Positions 34,340 through 44,057 of a DNA stretch of 64,000 nucleotides are shown one piece after another. The notes beneath the pieces are model-generated. The model had not been told where the DNA came from. It saw only the letters and a program-made list of their open reading frames with translations, and did not search any database. The position numbers and the translations under genes are program-made. Numbering within the stretch: the stretch's first letter is position 1; every line of letters begins with the position of its first letter. Location: NCBI RefSeq assembly GCF_029910095.1, contig NZ_CP094526.1, forward strand, positions 4,960,001 to 5,024,000, given 5' to 3'. Source of the stretch: Bradyrhizobium sp. ISRA464 (lineage in GTDB: Bacteria > Pseudomonadota > Alphaproteobacteria > Rhizobiales > Xanthobacteraceae).

Positions 34340-36091
34340 TCAACCCTCGAACGCTTCCGCCGATGCGCGGTTGGCCCGCGCCACGAGCTGCTCGTCCGGC
34401 GCGGGCCAGACCTTGCCGGGATCGCGGAAGCGATTGGTGATGGGATAGCGGCGGTCGCGGCCGAAATTCTTAGCGGTGACCTTGACGCCCGGCGCCGCCT
34501 GCCGGCGCTTGTATTCGGCGATATAGAGCAGGCGGTCGATGCGTGTCACCACATCGCGGTCGAAGCCGGCGGCAATGATCGTCGCCAGCGGCTCCTCGCG
34601 CTCGACGAGACGCTCGAGGATCGCATCCAGCACGTCGTAAGGCGGCAGCGAATCCTGGTCGGTCTGGTTCTCGCGCAATTCCGCGGTCGGCGGACGGGTG
34701 ATGATGTTGACCGGGATCACCTCGCCCGACGGTCCGAGCGCGCCGTCCGGCTTCCAGGAATTGCGCAAGGACGACAGGCGGAACACCTCGGTCTTGTAGA
34801 TGTCCTTGATCGGGTTGAAGCCGCCGTTCATGTCGCCATAGAGCGTGGCGTAGCCGACCGACATCTCCGACTTGTTGCCCGTGGTCACCACCATGGCGCC
34901 GGTCTTGTTGGAGATCGCCATCAACAGCGTGCCGCGGGCGCGCGCCTGCAAATTCTCCTCGGTGATGTCGCGCTCCAGGCCCGCGAAGGCCGGCGCCAGG
35001 ATCTTCTCGAACCCGTTCACGGCGTCGGCGATCGGCAGCACCTCGTAGCGGATGCCGAGCGCGGCCGCGAGCTTGGCGGCATCGTCGAGCGACACCTGCG
35101 CGGTGTAGCGGAACGGCAGCATCACGCCGCGCACCATGTCGACGCCGAGCGCATCCACCGCGATCGCGGCACACAGCGCGGAGTCGATGCCGCCGGAGAT
35201 GCCGAGCAGCACGCCCGGAAAACCGTTCTTGCGGACATAGTCGCGCAGGCCGAGCACGCAGGCTGCGTAATCCGCCTTGTCGCCCTCGAGGAGCTCGGCG
35301 ATCGGGCCGTTGCAGCGCCAGCCGTCTGGCGTCTTGCGCCAGGACAATGTCGTGATGTTCTCCTCGAACGCCGGAAGCTGCGCCGCGACCGACAGGTCGG
35401 CGTTCAGCGCGAACGAGGCGCCGTCGAAGATCAATTCGTCCTGGCCGCCGATCTCGTTGAGATAGATCAGCGGCAGCCCGCTCTCGGTGACGCGCGCCAC
35501 CACGATCGAGAGCCTCAGATCGGTCTTGTCGCGGGCGTAAGGCGAGCCGTTCGGCACTATGAGGATTTCGGCGCCGGTCTCGGCCAGGCACTCGACGACG
35601 TTTTCGTATTCCTCCGACTCCTCGAGCCAGATGTCCTCGCAGATCGGCACCCCGATGCGCACGCCGCGCACCGTCACCGGGCCCGAGGCCGGCCCGCGCG
35701 CGAACAGCCGCTTCTCGTCGAACACGCCGTAGTTCGGCAGATTCGCCTTGAAGCGAAGCGCGGCAATGCGGCCCTCGTCGAGCAGCGCGCAGGCGTTATA
35801 GAGCTTGCCGTCCTCGACCCAGGGTGTGCCGATCAGCATGGCTGGTCCGCCATCGGCGGTCTCGCGCGCCAGCTCCTCGATCGCAAGCCGGCAGGCCGAC
35901 TGGAACGCCGGTTTAAGGACCAGATCCTCCGGCGGATAGCCGGCAATGAACAGTTCCGAGAGCACCACCAGATCGGCGCCGTCGGCCTTCGCCCGCTCGC
36001 GCGCGGCGCGCGCCTTCGCGGCGTTGGCGGTGACGTCACCGACCGTCGGATTGAGTTGCGCCAGCGTGATCTTGATCTGTTGTTCGCTCAT
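34340..36091 (-). CDS. nadE: glutamine-hydrolysing NAD(+) synthase
   Basis: 583 residues in two domains. The N-terminal nitrilase-like amidase (about 1-265) has the triad Glu46, Lys115 and Cys151 (VPICEDIW). The C-terminal NAD synthetase has the ATP-binding SGGIDS at 299-304 and the KSEMSVGYATLYGDMNGGFN region that binds the nicotinate adenine dinucleotide. It converts nicotinate adenine dinucleotide to NAD using glutamine-derived ammonia. It starts at the ATG 36091, 45 bp after the dgkA stop on the same strand, so it may be cotranscribed with aroG and dgkA. Confidence 0.95.
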   Translation of the reverse strand: MSEQQIKITLAQLNPTVGDVTANAAKARAARERAKADGADLVVLSELFIAGYPPEDLVLKPAFQSACRLAIEELARETADGGPAMLIGTPWVEDGKLYNACALLDEGRIAALRFKANLPNYGVFDEKRLFARGPASGPVTVRGVRIGVPICEDIWLEESEEYENVVECLAETGAEILIVPNGSPYARDKTDLRLSIVVARVTESGLPLIYLNEIGGQDELIFDGASFALNADLSVAAQLPAFEENITTLSWRKTPDGWRCNGPIAELLEGDKADYAACVLGLRDYVRKNGFPGVLLGISGGIDSALCAAIAVDALGVDMVRGVMLPFRYTAQVSLDDAAKLAAALGIRYEVLPIADAVNGFEKILAPAFAGLERDITEENLQARARGTLLMAISNKTGAMVVTTGNKSEMSVGYATLYGDMNGGFNPIKDIYKTEVFRLSSLRNSWKPDGALGPSGEVIPVNIITRPPTAELRENQTDQDSLPPYDVLDAILERLVEREEPLATIIAAGFDRDVVTRIDRLLYIAEYKRRQAAPGVKVTAKNFGRDRRYPITNRFRDPGKVWPAPDEQLVARANRASAEAFEG

Positions 36092-36136
36092 ACTCTTAAG
36101 TTGTCCTGCACGAGAGCAAACTTCAATCCGCCCGGA

Positions 36137-36490
36137 TCAGAACGCGCCCATGCGTTCGGCGAGGGCAAACAGCCAGAACAGCCCGGCCATGACAAGCGCG
36201 ACGCCGACCGCGGCCGAGCCCATATCCTTGACCCGCCCGATCTGCGGGTCATGATCCATGGTCAGGCGATCGGCCAGCTTCTCGATCGCGGTGTTGAGCA
36301 GCTCGATCACCAGCACCAGCACCACGGCCGCGACCAGCTCGACCCGGCGCATCATCGTGGCGCCGACCAGCCAAGCCAGCGGCAGCGAGAGCACCAGCGC
36401 CACCACCTCCTCGCGAATCGCCTGCTCCGAGCGAATGGCGAAGGCCAGCCCGTTGCGTGAGTTGATGGTGGCCCGCCAGAACCTCAGCAA
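36137..36490 (-). CDS. dgkA: diacylglycerol kinase, DgkA-type
   Basis: 117 residues, an integral membrane protein with three helices. It carries the family motif EEVVALVLSLPLAWL, then LVLVIELLNTAIEKLADRLT and RVKDMGSAAVGVALV; the E-x-LNTAIE segment and the GRVKDMGSAAV loop hold the active-site Glu and Asp. It phosphorylates diacylglycerol from membrane lipid turnover. The frame begins with TTG at 36490, one base after the TGA of aroG; no ATG or GTG is available in frame upstream of the conserved part, so TTG is the most likely start. Translational coupling to aroG is expected. Confidence 0.9.
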   Translation of the reverse strand: MLRFWRATINSRNGLAFAIRSEQAIREEVVALVLSLPLAWLVGATMMRRVELVAAVVLVLVIELLNTAIEKLADRLTMDHDPQIGRVKDMGSAAVGVALVMAGLFWLFALAERMGAF

Positions 36491-36491
36491 G

Positions 36492-37880
36492 TCACAGCCC
36501 CGCGGCGGCCGGCATCGGTTTGGTCTTGCCGGCGCGCTCCTGCTTCAGGAGCTCGGCGATCAGGAAGGCCATGTCGATCGACTGTTCGGCGTTCAGACGC
36601 GGATCGCAGACCGTGTGGTAGCGGTCGTTGAGGTCCTCATCGGTAATGGCGCGCGCGCCGCCGATGCATTCGGTGACGTCCTGCCCGGTCATCTCCAGAT
36701 GCACGCCGCCGGCATGCGTGCCTTCCGCGGCGTGGACCTGGAAGAACGACTTCACCTCCGACAGCACGCGGTCGAACGGCCGGGTCTTGTAGCCTGATGT
36801 CGAGGTGATGGTGTTGCCATGCATCGGATCGCATGACCACACCACCGTGCGCCCCTCCCGCTGCACGGCGCGGATCATGCCCGGCAGATGATCGCCGACC
36901 TTGTCGGCGCCGAACCGGTTGATCAGCGTCAGCCGTCCCGCCTCGTTGTCCGGGTTCAGCACGTCGATCAGCTTCAGCAGCTCGTCCGGCTTCAGCGACG
37001 GACCGCATTTCAGGCCGATCGGGTTCTTGATGCCGCGAAAATATTCGACATGGCCGTGATCGAGCTGGCGGGTGCGGTCGCCGATCCAGATCATGTGGCC
37101 TGATGTCGCGTACCAGTCGCCGGTCGTCGAATCGACCCGCGTCATCGCCTGCTCGTAGCCGAGCAGCAGCGCCTCGTGGCTGGTGTAGAAGTCGGTGGCG
37201 CGCAGTTCGGGATGGCTTTCGAGGTCGAGGCCGCAGGCGCGCATGAAGTTCAGCGCGTCCGAGATGCGGTCTGCCAGCTCCTTGTAGCGGCGCGACTGCG
37301 GCGAGTCCTTCAGGAAGCCGAGCATCCACTGATGCACGCTGCCGAGATTGGCGAAGCCGCCGGTCGCGAACGCGCGCAGCAGATTCAGCGTCGCCGCCGA
37401 CTGGCGATAGGCCATCAACTGGCGCTGCGGATCGGGCGTGCGCGCTTCCGCCGTGAAGGCGATGTCGTTGACAATATCGCCGCGATAGCTCGGCAGCTCG
37501 ACGCCGTTCTGCTTCTCGGTCGGCGACGAGCGCGGCTTGGCGAACTGGCCGGCGATCCGGCCGACCTTCACCACCGGCAGCGCACCGGCATAGGTGAGCA
37601 CGACCGCCATCTGCAGCAGCACGCGGAAGAAGTCGCGGATGTTGTTGGCGCCGTGCTCGGCAAAGCTCTCGGCACAGTCACCGCCCTGCAGCAGGAAGGC
37701 TTCGCCGGCGGCGACGCGGCCCAGCGCCTTCTTCAGGTTGCGCGCTTCGCCGGCGAACACCAGCGGCGGAAAGGTCGCAAGCTGGGCCTCGACATCCGCC
37801 AACGCTTTGGCATCGGGATATTTGGGAACCTGCACGACCTTCTTGGCGCGCCAGCTATCGGGTGTCCACCGCTCGGACAT
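36492..37880 (-). CDS. aroG: 3-deoxy-7-phosphoheptulonate synthase, class II
   Basis: 462 residues of the plant-type (class II) DAHP synthase family. It has the conserved [11 protein letters not shown] (about 62-72), [13 protein letters not shown], and CDPMHGNT (about 357-364). Cys68, His, Glu and Asp positions bind the metal. It condenses phosphoenolpyruvate and erythrose 4-phosphate in the first step of the shikimate pathway. It is the first gene of a unit with dgkA and probably nadE. Intergenic sequence upstream (152 bp) separates it from the divergent alpha/beta hydrolase. Confidence 0.95.
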   Translation of the reverse strand: MSERWTPDSWRAKKVVQVPKYPDAKALADVEAQLATFPPLVFAGEARNLKKALGRVAAGEAFLLQGGDCAESFAEHGANNIRDFFRVLLQMAVVLTYAGALPVVKVGRIAGQFAKPRSSPTEKQNGVELPSYRGDIVNDIAFTAEARTPDPQRQLMAYRQSAATLNLLRAFATGGFANLGSVHQWMLGFLKDSPQSRRYKELADRISDALNFMRACGLDLESHPELRATDFYTSHEALLLGYEQAMTRVDSTTGDWYATSGHMIWIGDRTRQLDHGHVEYFRGIKNPIGLKCGPSLKPDELLKLIDVLNPDNEAGRLTLINRFGADKVGDHLPGMIRAVQREGRTVVWSCDPMHGNTITSTSGYKTRPFDRVLSEVKSFFQVHAAEGTHAGGVHLEMTGQDVTECIGGARAITDEDLNDRYHTVCDPRLNAEQSIDMAFLIAELLKQERAGKTKPMPAAAGL

Positions 37881-38031
37881 GAGGTCAACTCCTGAGCAAA
37901 AACCGCAACTTAATCCACGGTCGAGGAAAGGCCCGGGTTATACACAGGCTCCCGCAACCTCGCTAGAAGGATTCCTGCAATTCCGTCAAGCTCTTGCAGA
38001 AAAGCCGAATTCGCATTTGTTAGACCATACC

Positions 38032-38958
38032 ATGAATGCTGGGGTAAATGCCGTGGCCGGGGCCGGGCTGGACGACGTTTTTCGCGACGACATCGTCGTG
38101 CCCGCCGTCGACGGCTACCCGCTTGCGGCGACGCTGTTCCTGCCGCGCGGCGTCAAGCGCCATGCCGTCCTGGTCAATTCGGCGACCGCCGTCCCGCGAA
38201 AGCTCTATCGCGGCTTTGCCGGCTATCTTGCCCGCCGCGGCGCCGCGGTCCTGACCTACGACTACCGCGGCACGGGCGATTCCCGGCGGAAGGCGCTGAC
38301 CGGCAACAATCAGTCGACATCGCTGGCCGGCTTCAAGGCGACGATGGCCGACTGGGCCGCGCTCGACGTCACCGCGGCGGTGACCTGGATGCGCGAGCGC
38401 TACCGCAATCTGCCGTTCGCCTATATCGGCCATTCCTTCGGCGGCCAGGCGCTTGGGCTGCTCGCCAACAACGCCGAGATCCCGCGCGCACTGCTGATCG
38501 CATCGCAGGCCGCCTACTGGAAGCTGATGGCTTCGCCCGAACGCTACCGCGTCGTTGCCTACATGAACGGTGTCGGCCTGCCGCTGGCCCGTGTGCTCGG
38601 CTACCTGCCCGGCTGGGCCGGGCTCGGCATGGACCTGCCGAGAGGTGTGTTCGAGCAATGGACGCGCTGGGTGATGTCGCCGCGCTATCTGCTCGACGAC
38701 GCGACGCTCGCCGCGCGCGAGAACTTTCCGAAATTCAAGGGAAAGCTCCGCGCGCTGGCGATCACCGACGACACCTGGGCGACGCGGCCGGCGGTCGAAT
38801 TGCTGTGCTCGGCCTTCACCTCGATCACGCCCGACATCGTCTCGATCCGCCCGCTCGATGCCGGCGTGAAGACAATCGGCCATCTCGGCTTCTTCCGCGG
38901 CGAGCATCGCGAAACGCTGTGGCGAGGTGCGGCCGAGTGGATCGAGGGGGAGAGTTGA
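38032..38958 (+). CDS. alpha/beta hydrolase
   Basis: 308 residues. The N-terminal part has LTYDYRGTGDSR, the oxyanion region, and the nucleophile elbow GHSFGGQ (about 135-141), where Ser137 is the nucleophile. A C-terminal GHLGFFRGE contains the likely catalytic His. Many hydrolases of this kind act on esters or lipids; substrate unknown. I chose the ATG at 38032 because the open frame extends into the aroG promoter region upstream. It starts a short plus-strand run and is followed 33 bp later by the small Cys-repeat secreted protein. Confidence 0.86.
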   Translation: MNAGVNAVAGAGLDDVFRDDIVVPAVDGYPLAATLFLPRGVKRHAVLVNSATAVPRKLYRGFAGYLARRGAAVLTYDYRGTGDSRRKALTGNNQSTSLAGFKATMADWAALDVTAAVTWMRERYRNLPFAYIGHSFGGQALGLLANNAEIPRALLIASQAAYWKLMASPERYRVVAYMNGVGLPLARVLGYLPGWAGLGMDLPRGVFEQWTRWVMSPRYLLDDATLAARENFPKFKGKLRALAITDDTWATRPAVELLCSAFTSITPDIVSIRPLDAGVKTIGHLGFFRGEHRETLWRGAAEWIEGES

Positions 38959-38991
38959 GCGCGGTCCCATGGTCGTCCCCGGAGCGTTCCG

Positions 38992-39276
38992 ATGAAATAT
39001 CTCGTCCTCACGTTGCTGCTTGCGTCCACCCCGGCGATGGCGTGCTCGTTTGATACGGATTGCCAGCCGGGCAACCGGTGCCTGAAGACGTCTGGAAACA
39101 TCTACGGGGTCTGCGTCGGCGGCCTGTCGCCCGGCAACGCCAACGATCAACAACCGATCTCATCACCGCTTGACGTCAATGGCACCTATGGCAACACCTG
39201 CTCGTTCGACACCGACTGCGGTCCCGGCAGCCGTTGCGTCAAGGGTGCTTCGATCCAGGGCGTCTGCATGAGATAG
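38992..39276 (+). CDS. small secreted protein with two Cys-repeat units
   Basis: 94 residues: a signal peptide (KYLVLTLLLASTPAMA) and a mature part made of two similar units, CSFDTDCQPGNRCLK...GVC and CSFDTDCGPGSRCVK...GVC, separated by a 30-residue linker rich in Asn, Gln and Pro. Each unit has four cysteines in the same spacing, typical of a disulfide-knot fold. I do not recognise a named family in bacteria; the units recall Dickkopf/colipase-like CxxDxDC modules. It follows the alpha/beta hydrolase closely and may be cotranscribed. Likely periplasmic or outer-surface. Confidence 0.7.
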   Translation: MKYLVLTLLLASTPAMACSFDTDCQPGNRCLKTSGNIYGVCVGGLSPGNANDQQPISSPLDVNGTYGNTCSFDTDCGPGSRCVKGASIQGVCMR

Positions 39277-39290
39277 TCCGCGCGCGGGAC

Positions 39291-39644
39291 TCATGCCAGC
39301 TTGCGCGGGGCGGCGGTCGCGGCACTGCCCGTGTTGGGGGTCCCGGTCGGCTCGATCAGCAAGAGATGCACCTCCTCGCGCGCAACGGGACGATGCTCGA
39401 CTCCCTTCGGCACGATGTACATCTGGCCCGGCTTGAGCGTGATGGTTCGATCGCGGAGCTGAATGTCGAGCACGCCCTTCAGGACGAGAAAGAAGTCGTC
39501 GGTGTCGTCATGCTTGTGCCAGACGAACTCACCTTGGACCTTCACGACCATGACATCGCACGCGTTGAATTGCGCAATGGTGCGCGGTGACCAGTGATCG
39601 GAAAATGTGGACAGCTTTTCGTCGAGATCGATCGCATCGCTCAT
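39291..39644 (-). CDS. cupin-domain protein
   Basis: 117 residues with the double-stranded beta-helix cupin motifs: VWHKHDDTDDFFLVLKGVLDIQL (about 42-65), where His43, His45 and Glu-like residues are typical metal ligands, and PGQMYIVPKGVEHRPVA (about 73-90) with His87. Such single-cupin proteins range from isomerases to regulatory or sugar-binding proteins; the reaction is unknown. It is convergent with the Cys-repeat gene (14 bp between stops) and precedes the repeat island. Confidence 0.85.
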   Translation of the reverse strand: MSDAIDLDEKLSTFSDHWSPRTIAQFNACDVMVVKVQGEFVWHKHDDTDDFFLVLKGVLDIQLRDRTITLKPGQMYIVPKGVEHRPVAREEVHLLLIEPTGTPNTGSAATAAPRKLA

Positions 39645-39785
39645 CGGTGCCTCCGGAGTCGGTCAGACACGTTAGCGCAATCTCCCGCTGTCGTGACCGT
39701 CGCGCTTCGAGATGGCCACCATGTGGCCTCCTCGGCATGACGTGCTTAGATCCTATTCGACTATCAAACAGCCCGGCCGCGCTGT

Positions 39786-39881
39786 CAGCACCCGCGAATG
39801 CGGGTGATCCAGTATTCCAGAGACACCAGGGCTTGAGCCGAGAGGCCGCGGCGTACTGGATGCCCGCATGCGCGGGCATGA
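39786..39881. repeat. imperfect palindrome with CCAGTA/TACTGG arms
   Basis: GCACCCGCGAATGCGGGTGA then TCCAGTATTCCAG on the left; TACTGGATGCCCGCATGCGC then GGGCATGA on the right. Small internal hairpins (ACCCGCgaaTGCGGGT and GCCCGCatgCGCGGGC) sit at both ends. It directly precedes copy 2 of the long structured element. Confidence 0.65.
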
Positions 39882-39888
39882 CGATCGA

Positions 39889-40350
39889 GAGGATGCAAGT
39901 CTGCATTCTCGCGACGTGAATCGTCCGAGTCTTGCCGTTCGTTTCGCTCTCTGAATTCGCAGAGGGCGCAGGGAAAGCCGGGTGCCGATCGCACCCATGG
40001 GTCCCGAGCAAATGGAAAGCTCGGGAGGTAGGACCACAGGTGAAACCGGAGCAATCCCGGCTTTCCCTGCGCGATGGTTTACGGCTTATACGTGCTCTCC
40101 CCGGCGAGACTGGGCTTTGTTGTCACCGTCATCAGCGAGAGAGCTTGTCCCTCGCTGATGAGACACCTGCCACTAGGGCGTCAGGCCTGCACGACTTCAC
40201 CGTCCGCTATCTGCCACGCTCGTCAGCCGCGACATCGGCGTCCACCGCATCTCGACCCAACACTCGTGACGATCGCGAAGCGCCCCTCAAGCGGGTGAGA
40301 CGGGCCATTCATACACTGAGTTGCGCTTCTGGAAAACAGAAATATTTTCG
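39889..40350. repeat. long structured intergenic element, copy 2
   Basis: The same element as at 5698-6161. The 17-nt outer stem is at 39966-39982 and 40056-40072. The 3' hairpin is at 40130-40160: its loop is changed (GCTTG for ACTCG); of two changes in the stem, one turns a G-T pair into G-C and the other makes an A-C mismatch. Flanks outside the element share no similarity with those of copy 1, as expected for an inserted or scattered sequence. Confidence 0.8.
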
Positions 40351-40483
40351 ATGTGGGGTCTTGCGCCGTCGGGCAAATTAGTGCTTGGCGCCAGGACATG
40401 GCAGTGTCCGTACCGCGCTTGAAAGCGGACATCCCCGCAGGGCTCGGAAAGAGCCGCCCCAAGAACGCGCGGCGGCTACGACC

Positions 40484-40717
40484 TCAGCTACGGTGCTGGA
40501 CTGCTCTTCGCTTGCTGGATTTTCCCCAATGTCCCGCCTGACGCGGGGCCTCCTTGCGGCGCTCGGCCGGAGAGACGTCTCCGTTGCCGGATTTCTTTGA
40601 GAGCAATTCCTTTTCGGCCTGATACCACAGCACGTCCATTTTGCACCGAGGCTCGCCGGCAGCCTTCCAGAGCTCGTAAGCGCGAGTCCGGATCTCCTGC
40701 TCGGTTGGACCAGTCAT
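40484..40717 (-). CDS. DUF2934 domain protein
   Basis: 77 residues. The first 40 (TEQEIRTRAYELWKAAGEPR, then CKMDVLWYQAEKELL) match DUF2934, in which two short helices carry an I-R-x-RAY-LW-x-AG-P pattern. The remaining half is basic, low-complexity and probably disordered. The function of the family is unknown. The ATG at 40717 is a clear start; no close neighbour in the same direction. Confidence 0.72.
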   Translation of the reverse strand: MTGPTEQEIRTRAYELWKAAGEPRCKMDVLWYQAEKELLSKKSGNGDVSPAERRKEAPRQAGHWGKSSKRRAVQHRS

Positions 40718-41063
40718 GGGCAGCCTCCCTCATGCTGAGCAATCGTTTGAAAATGCAATCGCTGCCGTAACGGCCATAATGGCCGCAACCTATCTCCCGC
40801 GCTGTGCGCCGGGAACGTCCCGGGGGTCGCCGCGCGGCTCATGCTACGTAAGTCCAACTTCCAGGCCAGCGCGAGGTTCCTGGGCGCGCGCGAGTCTGGC
40901 CCCTGGCCGACCACCTCAGCGGTCGCAGCCGGCGGGACGCATCAGCATAACACAGCCCGTGTTCCGCCGCGCTGTCGTTGTGGGTCGACCGATGCGGATT
41001 GCGTCCGCCCGACGGGTACACAAATCATCGAGAGTGTCGGCGCTAACCGCGATGGAAGGCCGG

Positions 41064-41516
41064 TCACAACCCGCTGTACCGGGAGAGCGGCTTGGCGCCG
41101 GCCGAGCTTCGCAGTCCCCAGAGCACGAGTACGGACGCTGCGATAATCGCCGAGCCAATGGCGACGAACCCGGTTGTCACGATCGCTTCTTGCCAAGCCG
41201 GCGCGCTGTGCCCTGCCGCCGAGATTGGCGAGAGCGCGGCCGTACCCAGGATTGCGGCCAGCGTCGTCACCACCCAGTTGCCGTACGTGCCCGCAAGCAC
41301 CGCCCAGTACGCGGCCGCCTTGATGCGTGGTGTCAGGTTCACTTCCTGCCAGACGGCGCCGAGCGCGAGCAGGAACGTGCCGTTCATGACGCCCTCAAGA
41401 TGCGCCGCGAGTCCCATCCTCACATTGGTGAACTTCTGCTCGACGAGGCCCGTCACCAGGCCAAGAAGAAACAGCGCGATTCCGTGCCACAGCAACTGCC
41501 GCTTCTTTCCCTCCAT
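41064..41516 (-). CDS. hydroxylaminobenzene mutase-like (HabA-type) membrane protein
   Basis: 150 residues with four membrane helices. The start MEGKKRQLLWHGIALFLLGL, then TGLVEQKFTNVRMGLAAHLE and GVMNGTFLLALGAVW, matches the hydroxylaminobenzene mutase family, which rearranges hydroxylaminobenzene to 2-aminophenol in nitroarene degradation. Helices then run to ASVLVLWGLRSS. The ATG at 41516 has AGGGGA upstream, better than a TTG at 41531. Many homologues occur where no nitroarene pathway is present, so the true role may differ. No other nitroarene gene is near. Confidence 0.68.
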   Translation of the reverse strand: MEGKKRQLLWHGIALFLLGLVTGLVEQKFTNVRMGLAAHLEGVMNGTFLLALGAVWQEVNLTPRIKAAAYWAVLAGTYGNWVVTTLAAILGTAALSPISAAGHSAPAWQEAIVTTGFVAIGSAIIAASVLVLWGLRSSAGAKPLSRYSGL

Positions 41517-41686
41517 GTCCGTCCCCTGCAAATGATGATGTCAATGCAAGCAAGGCGCGACCGCAGTCAAATCCTAACAGGGCGACCGGCAAGCCGGTCG
41601 CCCGATCGATGCATCCCTTTGTCGCAGCATTCGCAAAGCGTGCCGTGCCTGCGTCGGTCCGGCGGGCATGCAGGCGCCGCCTGATC

Positions 41687-42414
41687 TCAGGTCCCTTTCG
41701 GCGGCATCGGGATGATCATCGAGACCCGCCGCTGATACTGGACATAGGCCTCGCCGTGGAATTTCACGAGATCGCGCTCCTCCAGCAAGATGCCGATGAG
41801 GATGTAGCCGGTCGTCGCGATTGCAAACAGAAGATGCCCGACCGTCATCGTCGGAGTGGACCAGAAGGCCAGTACAAAGCCCAGATAGATCGGATGGCGA
41901 ACGAACTTGTAGAACAACGGCGTCCTGAAGCTCGGCGGCTCCGCCACTTGTCCTTGCGAATGGGCGTAAACCTGCTGAAGCCCGAACGGATCAAAATGAT
42001 TGATGAGGAACGTGCCGAGCAACACGACACCCCACCCGATCCAGAAGATGGCCTGGAGGATCGCAACGCCTGCCGGGGCGCTGACGGACCAGACCTCGGA
42101 GGTCAGCGGACGCCATTGCCAGAACAACAGGATCAGGATGAGCGTGGCGAACAGCACGTATGTGCTGCCTCGACGTAAACAGGCACAAATCCCGTCCACC
42201 AGCGCTTGAAGCCCTGCCGGGCCATGACGCTGTGCTGTACCGCGAACAGACCGAGCAGCACGACATCGACGATAAACGCTTCCGTGGTCGAGGCTGCTGC
42301 GCCACCATGATCGATCGATTTGGGAACGACGATGTTCCCGACGAAGCCGATCGCATACAAGAAAGTTAACAGAAACAGGATGTAAGAAAGCACTCCATAA
42401 ACCAGCGCGGCCAT
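41687..42414 (-). pseudogene. mddA: methanethiol S-methyltransferase (MddA-like), frameshifted
   Basis: The gene begins at ATG 42414 ([20 protein letters not shown], with GGAGAGG upstream) and reads to about residue 82 ([14 protein letters not shown]); continuity is then lost. The remainder continues in another frame from [20 protein letters not shown] to PMPPKGT, stop at 41687. A single missing base near 42165-42172 would restore the reading VYVE-x-STYVLFA, the expected junction of the isoprenylcysteine-methyltransferase-like fold. The C-terminal part keeps [18 protein letters not shown] and [20 protein letters not shown], the AdoMet-binding end. The intact enzyme would make dimethylsulfide from methanethiol. 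It is either a true pseudogene or a sequencing error. Confidence 0.75.
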
Positions 42415-42617
42415 GAGTCCCTCTCCGTGTCGCCGGGCAGCACACCCTTTGCGCACAACGAGTGCCGCATCGAGGCTGCACCGCCGCCATCATAGGACAA
42501 CGGGAGGGGCGCGCCAATCGACTTGGCCGAAGTTGTTGGGATAGCTCCCGCGGCCGGACGTCATTGGGCCGCCCCGGCCGCACACGATTTCGGATTTTCG
42601 CGATCGCGAGGGAGCGC

Positions 42618-44003
42618 CTATTCCGCCGCCTGCCGGACGTGGCGCGCCGTCGGGCTACGCATCGTCACCAGCTCTTCGGCGGCGGTCGGATGCAGCGCGA
42701 TGGTGGCGTCGAAATCGGCCTTGGTCGCCTTCATCTTCACGGCGATCGCGACGGCTTGCGTGATTTCGGCGGCACCATCGCCGACGATGTGGCAGCCGAG
42801 CACGCGGTCGCTGGTGCCGTCGACCACGAGCTTCATCAGCACGCGGGTGTCGCGGCCGGACATCGTCGCCTTGATCGGGCGGAAATCGGTCTTGTAGATG
42901 TCGACGTGGCTGAACTGCGCCCGCGCCTCTGCTTCGGTGAGGCCGACGGTACCGACTTCGGGCTGCGAGAACACCGCGGTCGGGATCGTCGCGTGATCGA
43001 CCGCGACGTGCCGCTTGCCGAACACGGTGTCGGCGAAGGCGTGGCCCTCGCGGATCGCGACCGGCGTCAGGTTGGTGCGGTGGGTGACGTCGCCGATCGC
43101 GTAGATGTTGTCCACCGAGGTCTTCGACCAGCCGTCGACCTGGATGCCGCCATTGGCCGGGTTGATGGCGACGCGGGCCGTCTCGAGGCCGAGATTGGCG
43201 ACGTTGGGATGGCGGCCGATAGCGAACATCACCTGGTCGGAGGCGATGCTGGAGCCACTGGAGAGATGCGTGGTGAACCCCTCGCCGTGCTTGTCGACCT
43301 TCGTCACCGTGCAGCCGGTGATGATGGTGATGCCGCGCTTCTCCATCTCGGCACGAACATGCTTGCGCACGTCCTCGTCGAAGCCGCGCAGGATGTTGTC
43401 GCCGCGGTAGATCACGGTGACGTCGGAGCCGTAGCCGGCGAAGATGCCGGCGAATTCCAGCGCGATGTAGCCGCCGCCCTGGATCACGATGCGCTTCGGC
43501 AACTCCTTCAGGCGAAACGCCTCGTTGGAGGAGATCACGTGCTCGATGCCGGGAATGGCCGAACCGTGATTGGGCGCACCGCCGGTCGCGATCAGGACGT
43601 ACTTCGCCGTGACCGTCTCGCCGGTGGCAAGCCTGATAGTGTGGGCGTCTTCCAGCACCGCGCGGGTCTTCACCACACGGGCGCCGGACTTCTCGACATT
43701 GGTGGTATAGGCGCGCTCGAGGCGGGCGATCTCCTTGTCCTTGTTGGCGACGAGCGTCGCCCAGTCGAACGAGACCTGTCCGATGCTCCACCCGAAGCCG
43801 GCTGCGTCCTCGATCTCGTCGTGGACGTGGCTGCCGATCACGAAGAGCTTCTTCGGCACGCACCCGCGGATCACGCAGGTGCCGCCCATCCGGTACTCTT
43901 CGGCGACCATCACCCTGGCGCCATAGCCGGCCGCGATGCGGGCGGCGCGAACTCCGCCCGAACCACCACCGATGACAAACAGGTCGACGTCGAAATCAGC
44001 CAT
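42618..44003 (-). CDS. gor: glutathione-disulfide reductase
   Basis: 461 residues of the pyridine nucleotide-disulfide reductase family. FAD motif [15 protein letters not shown] lies at 11-25. The redox-active pair is Cys43 and Cys48 in [13 protein letters not shown]; this sequence is typical of glutathione reductases. NADPH motif [17 protein letters not shown] motif NIYAIGDVT, and the C-terminal [13 protein letters not shown] with the His-Glu catalytic pair follow. It keeps the glutathione pool reduced. The ATG at 44003 is taken; a TTG at 44009 would add two residues. A 5' palindromic repeat lies upstream. Confidence 0.94.
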   Translation of the reverse strand: MADFDVDLFVIGGGSGGVRAARIAAGYGARVMVAEEYRMGGTCVIRGCVPKKLFVIGSHVHDEIEDAAGFGWSIGQVSFDWATLVANKDKEIARLERAYTTNVEKSGARVVKTRAVLEDAHTIRLATGETVTAKYVLIATGGAPNHGSAIPGIEHVISSNEAFRLKELPKRIVIQGGGYIALEFAGIFAGYGSDVTVIYRGDNILRGFDEDVRKHVRAEMEKRGITIITGCTVTKVDKHGEGFTTHLSSGSSIASDQVMFAIGRHPNVANLGLETARVAINPANGGIQVDGWSKTSVDNIYAIGDVTHRTNLTPVAIREGHAFADTVFGKRHVAVDHATIPTAVFSQPEVGTVGLTEAEARAQFSHVDIYKTDFRPIKATMSGRDTRVLMKLVVDGTSDRVLGCHIVGDGAAEITQAVAIAVKMKATKADFDATIALHPTAAEELVTMRSPTARHVRQAAE

Positions 44004-44057
44004 GGTCAAATCTCGGTTTCAGCAATTCCGCCGGAAATCGGCTCGCACAACTCGCTC

